Part shown: positions 1 through 11,700 of the stretch, piece after piece
Layout of the letters: each line of letters opens with the position of its first letter
How positions within the stretch are numbered: the stretch's first letter is position 1
From: Poronia punctata
Lineage: Eukaryota > Ascomycota > Sordariomycetes > Xylariales > Xylariaceae
Length of the DNA: 64,000 bases
Reading direction: 5' to 3'
NCBI GenBank assembly: GCA_022579005.1
Contig: MU401483.1
Coordinates: 186,001-250,000, forward strand
Notes under the pieces: model-generated
Seen by the model: only the letters and a program-made list of their open reading frames with translations
Database searches by the model: none
What the model was told of the DNA's origin: nothing
Translations under genes and position numbers: made by a program

Positions 1-1022
1 TCACGGTGATCGTCTCTAATTAGGGGCACCACACGGTAATGTAGGTATTCCTTCAAAAATGGGTCTCAAGGTACCAACTGAAGTTATCATCTGTTACTGA
101 TTCTTTTGCCCTAATCAGATCAACTACAAGTAGAACAACAAGTAGAGCTGGCAAAGTGAAAAAGAAGCTGTCCTAGGGTCTGCCTGATCATAGCTCTGTC
201 AATGTCGGTGTTCTTATTACTTACCACATATCAAGGTATGTAAAGTAGGCTTACTGACATTGAGATGTGGGATCTAGCTACCATCCATTCCCTTTCTCGT
301 ACACGTACGTGTACCTAGTTCTGAACAGTGGCAGGTGTCCTTATGTATCGTAAATACCTACGGGGTATAGCTCGTCCACCTTGCCCCACTTGCAACATCC
401 ATGGCAGTTATAAAAAAAGAGAATGCATTATGCGATACGCAAATAGAAGAGTAGTTAAAGGGGCTAACCTGTCGTAGGTCTATTATACGAGTAGGTCATT
501 ATACTCGTAGGATAAGATACTCGTACGAGTAGGTACGTGAGCACGAACTACGAGTAGTGATACTGACGATTGCAAGAGTTGGGATAGATACAACATTCCC
601 TGGACCGAACCGGTTCTTTGAAAATCCCCATTCGCCGTGGTCTTAAAACAGCAACATTTGACCGCTGCGGTTTCAATGTACGCACTTGGGTAATCAACGG
701 GAGGCCACCCTAAGATTAGATGAGAATATGCTTATATAGATGCGGTCTTATAGCGACTTGACGGTCTGCCTACACGTATATCCGGATTTCTGGTTCAAAG
801 GGCTACCCTAGGAGGGGCCCAGGGGGCGCGGTTTTTGCTGGCCGTGGTGGTTAACGTGTAGCCGCTTGCCCCTTTACCTCTTCTCTCGAGTTCCTCGGCA
901 TTACCATGTCACATACGCGACCGGGCAGATACGCTCGGTCAGAGGGTTTTCGCTCTGGCCAACAATTTTCTCTTATCCACATTAGTCGCATCCCAATGGA
1001 ATATCTACCTATCTCCATCTAC
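1..1022. other. Left-edge intergenic stretch, no gene seen
   Basis: No convincing coding frame or RNA gene was seen. The stretch holds degenerate copies of short GTAGGTAC / TACGAGTA-like motifs (about 490-560), a pattern that recurs in other spacers of this window. Confidence 0.6.
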
Positions 1023-3268
1023 CTACGCGGACGCTCCCGACTCGGCACGACAGAGCGGCCCATCCTGAGTTGGTAGCCCATGGTCGATTGTACGAACCAC
1101 CCAATGTTCACTTCCGACACCCGCTGGCACGTAGAATAAGCTCCAAGGGTCCCATTTCACTTTCACGTCGATGAGTTTCTCATAATTCGTCCCAAAGAAC
1201 GCTCTCTGCCACAATGGTTCCTCGATATCGGCCTCGTTGAAATAAGATCCGCCCTCGGGCGTGGCGTGGCGGATCTGATCCATGAACACGTTGAAGCGTG
1301 CGTGGGCATCCCGTACCGCTTGCGCCGAGAGCCCTCGTAAATCGGTTCCTTCAAAGACGTCCGCGAACATAACTATATAATCCTAGAGTCAGCGAACGTC
1401 ACCATCTTTCCTGCCTGCCTGCTAGCTTCCTGCGCATGAGCTATGGGACTTCAAGAGCCCAGATCTTGCCCGACCAAGCCCATACTGTTTTAAGGAGGGT
1501 CCCGGCCAGGACGGAAGAGGACCATGTCCTGAAATAAAAGGCGTGGGGAATGCCAACTTACCAGCTGTCCGGAATGCTGGGTTTACCGCACTGCTTTGTC
1601 CAGGGTATCCTGCTACACTGAGACCGGGTGCCATGCTAATGCCGTGAAATGTATATCCGGCCTCGATTGTGTTGCGTATGGCCTTCTGGGTGGCAATAAA
1701 CCGGCTCGGCTCTTCAAAACTGACCCGCGGAAAGATACGGCTCGCGAATCGACCGCCATTGTCTGGCGTGTCGCCTACGCCGTGACTAGTATCTGCCCAA
1801 TTCGAAGCTGGCATTACGTTCGGGGAGGGAACATCGAGTCCCAGCCCGGCGATGCGATCATATAAAGGTTGCACGAAAGCTACGATATCGGTAGCCAGCA
1901 TTCCTGGCATTTCGATAGAGGCCGTGAATCTAGCTCCAGCCGGAGCAATGCCGTCAGCCTGGGGCGCAATGCGTGATACGGTGCTATACGCAGTCCCGCC
2001 GTGATCGACAATATCCAACCCGAACTGATGATAGGCATCCAGGGCTTCCCAAAATGATTCTGTAGAATTGGCCGGAGAGTTGCTGGACGGCCGGACCGAA
2101 AAGGTAAGCGGCGAGCCCAAAACAGAGGTTGGCGGGTGAGCCTTGACAATAGCTGATGTCACGATACCATATGTGCCTAGCCACGCACATGTTGCATTAG
2201 CTCTGGTCTCCTCCCGAGGGCTAGGTAAGCATGAGGCGGAAGAGGGAGGGGCCCCTGGCTTACGTACTTCCTCCCCCGCCGCGTAAGGCGAAGAACAGGT
2301 CGGTGTTCTGGTTTACGTCGGCGGTGACTACGCGTCCGTCTGCAGTGACGACGTTCAGCGATAACACCTGATCCGCCCCCATTCCATATGTTGACGCCAG
2401 TGCCGAGTGTCCTCCGCCCTGGAACCAGCCACCGTACGCGCCGACCGTGTAGCCGGCCGCGACAACAACCGTCATGTTGTGCCGTGCCATGTAGGAAAAT
2501 AACTCCCAGCTCTCGAGCCCTGCGCCCACGTGAGCAGCCATGCCTTCGTATTCTCCAATATGATAGTTTGGCAGGAACTCAAAGTCCTTCAACCAATGCG
2601 TCCAGATGCTCAGCGCCCCGAACCCCGTAGATCGTCCCAAGAAGTCATGCCCCGTATTCCTACCACGACATCATCAACACCCATCCATCAAAGAACCTGA
2701 AGTCTGCCGGGGGCCCATTCTCCACTTACTTTATAGTTAGCCTTAGGTCCCTGTTCCTTGCAAAGTTGACGGCGGCTTGGATTTGCTTGACCGTCGTCAC
2801 GTTAACCACATACGAGGGGAACCCGCCCTGCGTGCAGTTAAGCCCAGAAGTATTTGAAGCGGCATAGCATGTGTCTCCCTCCGGCCAGGTTGTGAAGACC
2901 GTCAATGGATCATCAATATAAAACCTTGAAGAACTCGCGCCACGTAGCAGGAAGCTGCATTGATCAGGGTCCATCTTAGGGCCGCGATAACAAGCAGCAG
3001 CAGGGGGGACGGGGTCAAGCAAAGCACGCTCGAGGGAGCGGTTCAGCCTCCCCCAATCCAGCTCGGAAGGCCACGCTCCCGTACCTGGATGTACTTTACA
3101 CTCCGGCCCTTCGTACACAGGACTCGCCGTTGCTCTGTCTCCGAAGGCGATGGCGGAAAAGCGGCCGACGTCTTCGTCGCCGAGCAGGGTGGCCTCGTAG
3201 GCGAACTTGCTGGTGGCGTCGGCCCTTAAGAAGAGGGCCGATGAATATGCGATAATTAACAGGAGCAT
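1023..3268 (-). CDS. Secreted FAD-linked oxidoreductase, BBE type (4 exons)
   Basis: Exons on the minus strand are 3268-2730, 2659-2268, 2176-1562 and 1372-1023; phases agree and give 631 residues. The start was set at 3268 because it opens a signal peptide (MLLLIIAYSSALFLRADA); an upstream in-frame ATG at 3334 would bury it. The FAD-binding PCMH domain shows NTGHDFLGRSTG after the first splice, and its His (about residue 184) is the expected covalent flavin ligand. Next come QGGGHSAL, the TYGIVTSAIVKAHPP region, and a C-terminal BBE domain with SYFNEADIEEPLWQRAFFG and NYEKL. Family members oxidise secondary metabolites, sugars or lignols outside the cell; the substrate cannot be told. The segment where many relatives carry the second flavin-linking Cys (GGxCPTVG) reads AAGYTVG here, so single attachment is inferred. 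An assembly gap lies 300 bp upstream. Confidence 0.9.
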
Positions 3269-3471
3269 GTCTACGCCTTGGGGGAAGACACAGTCTGGAT
3301 TCGATATGTGTCTGCTACAACTTTGAACGACCACGGGGCACCAAGGGGAGAGCCGGATTTAATATATACTAGGCCAATTTCATCGTAACCCGGCTTTCTT
3401 CTGACCAGGCGCGTCGCATTTCTCGCCACCCTCAAGATTGAAGCCGCAGCCACACCTCCGAATTCAGCTGC

Positions 3472-3473
<2 letters not shown>

Positions 3474-3510
<37 letters not shown>

Positions 3511-3521
3511 CGGGGGGGGGT

Positions 3522-3567
<46 letters not shown>

Positions 3568-3715
3568 CNNNNNNNNNNNNNNNNNNNNNNNNNNNNNNNN
3601 NNNNNNNNNNNNNNNNNNNNNNNNNNNNNNNNNNNNNNNNNNNNNNNNNNNNNNNNNNNNNNNNNNNNNNNNCCCATCTCTTACTCTCCCCCCCCCCCCC
3701 CCCCCCCCCCCCCCC
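3474..3715. repeat. Poly-G tract, 104-N assembly gap, poly-C tract
   Basis: A nearly pure G run (3474-3567, with single C and T interruptions) meets 104 Ns (3569-3672), followed by a 28-base C run (3688-3715). Open frames across it are only Gly or Pro runs and are not genes. Either a true homopolymer defeated the assembler or low-quality read ends were kept. The sequence and length here should not be trusted. Confidence 0.9.
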
Positions 3716-4332
3716 AAATGGTCCTTACTCTGTCCGCTTCGAAAGTGAGATCTGGGTCACTATACTATGGAAGCCACATGCCCTGGACATTCACTTCAGA
3801 ATGGGGCATCCCAGGGGAATACCCGTAGCAAAGCTAGTGCATGAGATATATATTATGAATCTAGGCCGAGGGCGTGTATAATCCATGACAAGGCGTTGTG
3901 GCAAGGGTGAGCTGCAGGCAAGGTAGCATCGTTCAACACACAAGAGTCTTCAACCGACGTCGCCAAGACTGATCTTTAGAAACGGCTCTCTGCAGCCAAC
4001 GACAGGGCCCAGAAGAGTGTGGAGGTTGCAGCACCATTGCAAAGTGTGAAGTCCAGTTCGAATCCAGAAATGCGAGGCTGGATGCAACCCAACTCGTTTC
4101 CCAAAAGTGGCAATAGCTTCCTTTTGGTCCTCTCCACACCACTTCCACAAGGCGGGCATAAGACGTCGGAAAGGGTGTTTTGGATCCATTCCTTTGTCCC
4201 GGGAACAATATAGGGGCCGAGCTATGCGATAATCCCAACAGTCTCCAACTCAAAGACCGACTGGAGGCGGTCTAGGCATGGCTATGTCTACTACCCGAGG
4301 TCACATGTTGCGTGCTAAATATCCGTTGGCCC
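3716..4332. other. Spacer between two convergent-side genes
   Basis: This lies between the oxidoreductase 5' side and the histidine phosphatase 3' end. A minus-strand frame at 3933-4253 is open, but no domain, start context or splice partner was recognised. Confidence 0.5.
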
Positions 4333-5666
4333 TCAAATTGCAAGCTGAGGCGAAGTCGGAGCAGGCGTCGCAACAATAAAGGCGGAAGGCGCCGTGGAAC
4401 ACACACACCCTTGGCCCGAGATGCTCGCCACTGGCGGTGACGTGCACGTAGGCTCTACCACCCACGACTTAATGGTTGTTGTTGGCTGATGGACCTTGAG
4501 CGTGTGAGCCTTGACTAAGACCGGAATCGCCTGGCCAGTTGAGAGGCTGAATGGTTTGTGGCGTAGGACCTCAAGGTTCACTTTGATCTGTCCCGAATGC
4601 GTCGTAATGCTGATCCAGGTACTGTCGTCACTGGTGAATATATCATCCATAGCGTTCTTGATACGGCGGAACTCGGCTTCGGCTGTCTCGCCCTCGTCGC
4701 CTCTCCAAAGTTCGTCATTCTCCGTGAAGCCATCTCCGAATCTGAAGTTTGGCAGGAGTGAGGCAATGTACGTCTTGTTAGACCGCAGGTCACAAGTACG
4801 CATTGAAATTCCCTCGCGCAGCAGCTCCTTGATAGTCGGCGTAAACGGGCGGTCCTCGGGCAGATCAAGACCGCCGAATGTCAGGTTCGCCGTAGTAGCG
4901 GACCGGATCAAAGGGCTGCTATAGTACGTCTGTGGTGCCGGTATCTTCTCCACTACGAGCGCGTGTTTCCAAAACTCGTGGGACTTAGTACATTGCGCTA
5001 GGCCGGCCTCGCTCAGACGTGCGTCTCTCCAGACGTATGTGCCGTTTCCTTCGAGAGGGCCCCAGTAACACTGCGTAAGAATTAACACCGGGGGGATGCA
5101 GGAATCAGGCAAGCCGGGGATGGCCTTACATTCCACGCGGGGGTCCCATAGTAGCTCTCGGCGATGTTGTGGTAACCCTCGCCATGGCGTGCTAGAAACA
5201 GCACCTTATACTGAGTGTCCTTTCCGGCTTTTGCGTTCAGCGTCTCTACATAGTGCTCGAAACGCTGCCATTGTGTCTTGTTCCTGTGCGGATCAAACTT
5301 GCCGTCTGTTGAATATGGCCTGTTAATCAGGCCGAAGTTGCGCAAAGTCTAAAGTCAGGTCAGTCCTTCCGATGTTTTAGTATGGCCCCCCTATCTATGT
5401 AGGTTCCTTAGCCAAAAGACTAGGGTTACTAGGCGTGGGAAATAGATGGCAGTGGAATTGGATGGCGGTACATAATCAAACGTATCAGGGTCTGTATGTG
5501 GATTATCTTGTAGAAAGAAGCCGGGAATTGTCGAGTATTCGACCGACGGCTTAGATATGTGGCATGGTGGCCGTCGGGTGTGACCATCGCTTCCTCGGTA
5601 GGCTACCTCGGAAGCTAGCACGGCCTCGCTCAGTGAAAGCAGCCCAATGAATAACCTGGAGAACAT
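4333..5666 (-). CDS. Secreted histidine phosphatase (phosphoglycerate-mutase-like), 3 exons
   Basis: Minus-strand exons 5666-5430, 5348-5130 and 5070-4333 join in phase 0 and give 397 residues. The N-terminus is a signal peptide (MFSRLFIGLLSLSEAVLA). The catalytic motif LARHGEGYHNIAESYYG puts the phospho-accepting His at about residue 134. Supporting residues follow in family order: the Arg of SPLIRS (about 208), the acidic RGDEGETAEAEF stretch, and the second His in SITTHSGQI (about 310). The tail with RHKPFSLSTG then LVKA is typical of the large fungal clade annotated as phosphoglycerate mutase family. These are generally phosphatases rather than glycolytic mutases, and the substrate is unknown. 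Introns are 81 and 59 bp with GT-AG ends. Confidence 0.9.
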
Positions 5667-6227
5667 TTTGCAATGACGGTGGCAACAATACTTACACCAG
5701 CAGCGAGTCTGTGCAGCAATTGGAGTCTTGTTTATTTATCATGATTGTTCTGTCATCCATTCCAACATAGACCCGTTGACCGATTGCTAACCACCTGCCG
5801 CTTGTAGGTAGATGGCAACCTGTCACCCCTGTAAGACTAATTACGAGAAGGAGGCTGCTAATCTCTTAGTCATAGTAGGTTTGTTAGGTAGACCAAAACA
5901 TGCAGGCAAATATCCCCAACCCCAACCCCAATCCCAATCCCAACCTCCCAAACCAACTATAACCTAGGTTACCGACTATTTGAACGTCCGGCGCAGCTTA
6001 AAGACACTTATAGATATACTAGGTAACTCACCTTGGCCTACATTCACAGAAGTACACATATTTGCGTTTGGTCTACTGCATATGCTAGTGCCTATGTACC
6101 AACTACACATATTACATTCCTATAACATGCTCCAGGCCAAAACCAAAGATAACATCACCACCTAGAAAAGACGGCCACTTGCCTTGATCACTTAGGCGTA
6201 GCTGGTCGTACACTAAAGCGTGAAGAT
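5667..6227. other. Spacer with a short CCCCAA-like repeat
   Basis: No gene was seen. At about 5910-5946 there is a degenerate run of CCCCAA/CCCAAT units. It does not match the TTAGGG telomere unit usual in these fungi, so it is taken as simple-sequence DNA. Confidence 0.5.
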
Positions 6228-6360
6228 GGCAAGATGGCCGAGTGGTTATGGCGGTGGTCTCAAGTAACAAAAATTCGTACAAAGAATTTCCACTTGCGCT
6301 AGTAAATAGTGATGTTTGCCACTGGAGCAATCCGCAGGGGTTCGAATCCCCTTCTTGTCA
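6228..6360 (+). tRNA. tRNA-Leu (anticodon CAA) with a 52-nt intron
   Basis: Acceptor stem GGCAAGA (6228-6234) pairs with TCTTGTC (6353-6359), with one G-U pair, followed by discriminator A6360. The D-arm carries TGGCCGAGTGG (box A). The anticodon stem GTGGT (6254-6258) pairs with GCCAC (6318-6322), with CAA at 6261-6263. A 52-nt intron (6265-6316) sits one base 3' of the anticodon, the canonical place. The long variable arm GGA-GCAA-TCC marks a class II tRNA. The T-arm is AGGGG-TTCGAAT-CCCCT (box B). Leu CAA tRNAs commonly carry an intron. A T-run follows at 6372-6375 as a possible Pol III stop. Confidence 0.92.
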
Positions 6361-7196
6361 AGACTCCTTAACCTTTTGCTTTTCTTTATTTGATTGAGCT
6401 GGAAGACGACAAGTACTACAGGTCAGGTCAAGTTATGATGCAGAATTAATGGGTGTAAAGAGAGCTTCTACCAATTCTGGAATCTGGCTCCTAGTATGAT
6501 GGTGGCGTGAGTTTGTCCAAGGATACCAACCAGGCAGGTTTGGCATAACCAATAGAAAAGAATCCATACAAACTTTTTGCATGGACTGAACCTGTTCCGG
6601 TTTACACCAGGAGAGAATATACAGGTTTAACTTACAAGTAGAGATTTTCAAAACCTACTTTAGGTATCCCGTGGACAGGCTGCTCATGTCTATACGTGTA
6701 TAAGTACAAGTAAAGCTAGGGTGCTAGGTTAAGGTAAGTAAGTAATAATACCTGTTTAAATGCATAACGCGTTCCTATCGTGTGTATATAGATGAGGTAG
6801 TGCTTATGTACTGTATAGACCTATATATTCAGGTACCAGAGGTTCCGGTGCATAGTTACTTCTAGAAAGGGTAAGATAGAACACTCTTTTAGTGGGCAAA
6901 CTTACCAGTTTTACCAGTCAATGTCATGAACTTCAAAGCCCCTTGCCATTGAATTACCCCGCCAGTAAATGCATCATGCCTTTCCCCTACAAAGTGGGGT
7001 TGTTATGATAAAAATGCCCCTCTATCTAGACTAAAGACTTGATCGATCATACCTACTCGTACTACTTGCAGCCTTACTTCTTCTGCGTTGCTGGCACAAC
7101 AAAAAATAAACCCTCACTACATCAAGCCCCTCTCCCTTCCTTACACTTGCTCCCTGGTGTCTAACAAAGGATCACTTGCGCCTAACATCCCACACA
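6361..7196. other. Spacer and probable promoter of the NTF2-like gene
   Basis: No coding frame was recognised. The last about 70 bp are pyrimidine-rich (CCCTCTCCCTTCC-like), as often seen just upstream of fungal start sites. Confidence 0.5.
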
Positions 7197-7942
7197 ATGG
7201 ATAGTGAGTACATGTCGCAGCAGTTGGTGACTTTGGAGATGTTGGTACTAACGCACCATACGTGCGACAGGCCTTGCGCCCGAGGAGATTGCAGGTAATA
7301 CTCTCCATTTTCACGTTGCGCTGCCTTTAAGAACCACTGTGTCTCTGTGATAAATTGTTCCTCAAACCAACCTCTTCTGACTGAGAAATAATGCAGCCCA
7401 GTTTGCGGCCAAGTACTATGCCGACTTCCAGTCAGACCGACAAGCTTTCGTGCAATATTTCTACGTATGCGGCCTGCCTACCAAAACAACATCTCCAGAC
7501 TTTATTGCCATCTGAGCTGACCCGATGCCTAGCGAGAGCACTCGACCTTGACCTTTGAGTCAAACACGATCCAAGGAGTCAACGCTATCGGACAGAAGTG
7601 GACTGTAGGATACTACGACAGCACATCTCCTATCGTTACCCAAGTTGAGGAGCTGATGTATAAGCGTAGGAGGATTTCCTGAAGAGTGCCAAGCACCAGA
7701 TCACTACCACCAACGCCCAGAGAGTGCCGGGCGGCTTCGTCATCGTCCTCGTTACCGGTCTCATCCAGGTAAGAATCCCTGACGCTGCACTGAAATACCG
7801 CTCGACACGCTTCCTGACCACATTGTTCGATCAGCTCACCGAGGGCGATGCGCCCATGAACTTCACCCAGTCCTTTCTCATCTCCATGGACGAGAAGGGT
7901 GTCTTCTGTAACAATGACCTTTTCAAGCTTGTGTACGGCTAA
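7197..7942 (+). CDS. NTF2-like protein, six small exons
   Basis: Exons 7197-7203, 7271-7294, 7397-7464, 7533-7604, 7670-7768 and 7835-7942 all have GT-AG introns and agree in phase, giving 125 residues, the usual length of NTF2. Recognisable stretches are IAAQFAAKYYADFQSDR, REHSTLTFESNTIQGVNAIG, KHQITTTNAQ, GGFVIVLVTGLIQ, MNFTQSFLI and a C-terminal NDLFKLVYG. NTF2 is the cytosolic/nuclear-pore carrier that returns RanGDP to the nucleus. This copy departs from the canonical protein: VTGLIQ replaces VTGALLV, and NNDLFKL replaces FNDxFRL. It may therefore be a diverged paralogue rather than the essential gene. The first exon is only 7 nt, and the fourth intron has a weak donor (gtagga). The fold assignment is firm; the role and expression are inferred. 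Confidence 0.8.
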
Positions 7943-8755
7943 AGTCTACGACCTATTACACGTCTCGAGATCAAGTTCAAAGGACAGGTCTATAGTGGAG
8001 GTACAGGGCATTTAATGGCAGAGGCCGCTTTCCTTGCTAGGACACCTCTTCAATATGGACGCCAGATGGAAATGAACTATCCATAGTCCAAGCTGGAACG
8101 AAAGATGGCGGACACACAGCTATACACCGCAGGGTGGGTTTTTTTCCTTAGATCGTGCAAACTAGCCAACAAACCCACGCGACACAGAAAGTGCCTAAAC
8201 TAGATGTTCTGAAATTTCTCGCCAGAATAACAACGCAAGTATTCAGCAGAATATGCTATGCTGTCTTTTGTATTGGAAGATTTGTTGAGCCATTCTATTA
8301 GATATAGACACATGTAGGTATCGCCCCTTCAATCTTCAGCGCCCTTGATCGGCCACATATGACAGCCGGGTAGAGAAATAGCATGCGGTCATCTTCCGGA
8401 AGTGTGCCGATCAAGGATCTGATCGCCTATTGCAGGGGCCCATCGCTACCGTCATATAAGATAAGTACATGGCATAGCGGGCATAGTAGGAGCAAGAGGG
8501 AGTGGTAGGTAAAGAAAAGTCACAGCCACACCGCTATAAAAGCGTACTTGGTCTGAAGAATGTGTCGCGACTTTACTTTACTCTCATTGAACATTGGTCA
8601 AGTTAATCCTACTTATACGTGTTGGGAAACAAATCTCTTAACGCCACACACGGCCATTTGTTACTATCTATGTCAAGCGCTAGTAGCTAGAATCCGAAGG
8701 GAAATCTGGTAGATCCAGAGACCGTTGCAAGCTATACGAGACGGGCAAGCAAAAT
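7943..8755. other. Spacer between convergent genes
   Basis: This separates the 3' ends of the NTF2-like and HECT-ligase genes. No coding or RNA feature was recognised. Confidence 0.5.
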
Positions 8756-11700
8756 TTAGCTGAGATCGAAACCCGCCCCTGACTGTACGGCGTACAAGAG
8801 CTTGGCCCTTAGGGTCTCGGCTGTCTTATATACCGGGAGCTTGAGCAGATTGACACAGGTGCTAGTGCTAGGTAGTCTCTCCTCGTCGGTCCCGCCATCT
8901 CGGATGCTGAACCGAGGCTTCAGCTGCGAGAACCCTAGGAGCGGCGCTCTCGGCGTCGACGTGACGTACTTGAGCACATCTCGCCGCTCCGAGTCCTTTA
9001 GACTTCTCATGACCTCCCAAAAGTGAACAATCGTGGGATGCTCCTGGCCGTCGTCTCCTATGACATAGAGGCCGGAATAGGCTGTGTTCTGCCTGAGGTC
9101 CTCTACGTCTATCTCGGAGCTATCCCCGCCGATTAGGCGTTGGAGTTCGGATTGGTTGAACATAGATAGCCACGACGGGTTGATGATGGTGCCTAGACCA
9201 CTGAGGAAAGCTTTCGTCTGTCTGTACTGTTGTGCGACGAGCCTGTGGTTTGCGACGTACGATATATAGAGGGGCCGGTCTTTATTCGTGACCGGAATAT
9301 TAGCGCCGTCCTTCCTCAGTGGCCGGATGATATGGCGTTGTCCACCTGTCTCATCCCGCACAGAATCCGCAATGGTGAAGTCTACACTCAAATCTGCAAC
9401 ATCGCCAGGATAATTTTTTAGGTCCATCAGACCTTTGTAGAGCTCGGGGTCAAGGTCCCGTAGGTCGTTCAGGTTCGCTCGGTAGTCTGCCCCGGTGCTT
9501 TGACCAGTCGAAGCCCACTTGAGGAGGAAAAAGCCGGCAAAGGCAATGTCGATGAGAATCCCCTCGTACATGCATTTCCCGACAATACGGCCCAAAAACT
9601 CATAGCGCTTCAAAACGTCGTTTATGGCCGTCTTCCACTCGATGGTGCCTTCCGCCACCCCACGCATGCGCAACTCGGCCGCCAGGTCATCGAAGATGGA
9701 AGGGTTGGGGTAAAGCAGATTCTGGTTGTTCGACACGAAGAAGACCCTGTTATCGCTGCGTTCGGGGCTGAAAGCATCGTTGGTGGCGCTTAGGAGGAAT
9801 TCTTTCGTCACACCTCCCCCGTCAATCCCGGCCTCGAGCTGCTGAAACTGATCGACAAAGGTAATGTGGATAGGCTCTTTGAGGCCCTCGCCTAGGGAGT
9901 AAAACTTATTAAAGGCGTCTTCAAAGACCCTCCCGCGTGCGACCGTAGCAGCATGACGACCGAGAAAGTGTCGCCTCTGAGAATTTTGTGTAAAGCCTTC
10001 ACCCGACAACATAGCGATCCGCCATTGGTCGGGGTCAACATGTCCGCCTCGTCGTTTGGTCTGATCCAAGTGGACGAACTGACGAAAAATCTGAACCCTA
10101 ACCTCGAACGGAATGGCAAAAGGCATATTGCGTAGGACCTCCAGCTTGGGCCCCGTCGTGCTCCGGAGACTCTCTGCACGGAGCGCTCTTTTTCGCCGAT
10201 GATCTACCGGCGGCCAGTCCCGCCCAAACCGGTGGAACGACGTAGAAGAACGGTCCCCGGATTCTTCTTCTTCCTCCGTGTCCTCGTCGTCGGATTCGAT
10301 ATTCCGTATTTCTTCCATTACAACAGCCGAGATAAAGACGCCCATGTCGAAGTTGGCGGTCATCAGCCAGAAGTCCTTGGGAAGGAACGGCCGCCGGGAA
10401 TCCCTCTCGTACAGAGCACGCATGACCGACGACACCACGGCTCTGAGGCCTAATAAATCCATATCGATAATACCGGCAAATGAGGTCGGCGTATGTTGTG
10501 CTTGGCGAGAACCGAGCCTTGAGGAGCTGATACCTGACGTGGTATCTGAGCGCATAGGGTCTAGGACCGACAGTAGCATGTCGGGTAAGTTGTAATAAAG
10601 GGTAAATGCGAGGGTCTTCAAAAAGCTGACGAGAAGTTCGAGATCGTTTAGGGCGAGGCCACTATTGCGAATTCTCTTTGTCACCTGACTTTGCTGCAAC
10701 GTGATATGTGATTCACGGGGAAGGAAGTCCTCATCATCCGTGACCCGGAGGAGGAAATTATATAGTTCCAGGAAGAGCAGGAGCGTACGCCACTCTAGAT
10801 CGTGCACAGGATCCTGTTGCAGAAGCGCCGCTACAGAGGTTGCCGTTTCTCGGGCGTTAGTTTGCTGCACAATGGTTGTGAAGACATGGGTTTTGGATGC
10901 TGCCCTCCATAAGTACTTAATCGATGGTAGCGGTCCATCGGCAGTCTGGATGTCACACTGGAAGAAGCGCATCTTGATCTCGTCACTGTGTGTAGGGAAG
11001 CTTCGTAATAGAACTAGGGTGTACCCAGCAAGTAGGCTGGTCTCGTCAGACATATGGCTAGCAGTTGACGCGGTACTGTCGGTTATGTTAGTGTTATGGT
11101 CCGGACAAATGTGGTGTTCAGCGCTTACGAGTCAAATTTGCTTATAAGATCTGCGATACCATCTTCATCGACCAATAATCCTAATTGCTCGGCTACGTAA
11201 TCAGGCAAGGGAGCAAGATTTCCGGCTTCAGTGTCTTCATCACCGGAATCATACTCGTCAGCCCTTGCTTTTGACCTCGCCCTTATATCAATGGCAAGGG
11301 ACGACATCTGCAGGTACAGAGCCTCGAGGTATTGTGACCCTTGAGAACCTGGTGTAAACCTGTTCAACGCGACAAAATAGGCCAGGAGCCACAGTGAGCC
11401 GTCGCTTTTCACAACGTCAGGGGAAACAGGATTCGAGAAAGCATGGAGGATACTCTGCGACAAAGCTGTCAGGTCCAGAACTTGTGCAACCAATTTCGGG
11501 TTGCGCTCCAGAAGAAGTAGCCGTGGGGAAGCCAAGAAGGAATAGGCCAAAATCTGGTATACAGACAATGTAAGGGTTTCTCAGGAGTGAGTTAGCATAT
11601 AAAATAATGCAAAGGGAGGCATAGCCCGGTGCAAACCCCGCAACGCATGGCCAACCGGCACGCATGTCATATTTGACTTACCATCGTTTGGATCCAATGA

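Noticed and set aside
3271..3717. Open frames through the poly-G/N/poly-C region
   Set aside because: They are Gly or Pro homopolymers read through Ns; the remaining 60 residues match no family and overlap the oxidoreductase 5' end in another frame.
3933..4253. Minus-strand 106-residue open frame
   Set aside because: No domain, no splice partner, and another frame over the same bases looks equally protein-like.
5910..5946. CCCCAA-like run as a telomere remnant
   Set aside because: The unit is degenerate and is not TTAGGG; the surrounding genes are ordinary and nothing else indicates a fusion or chromosome end.
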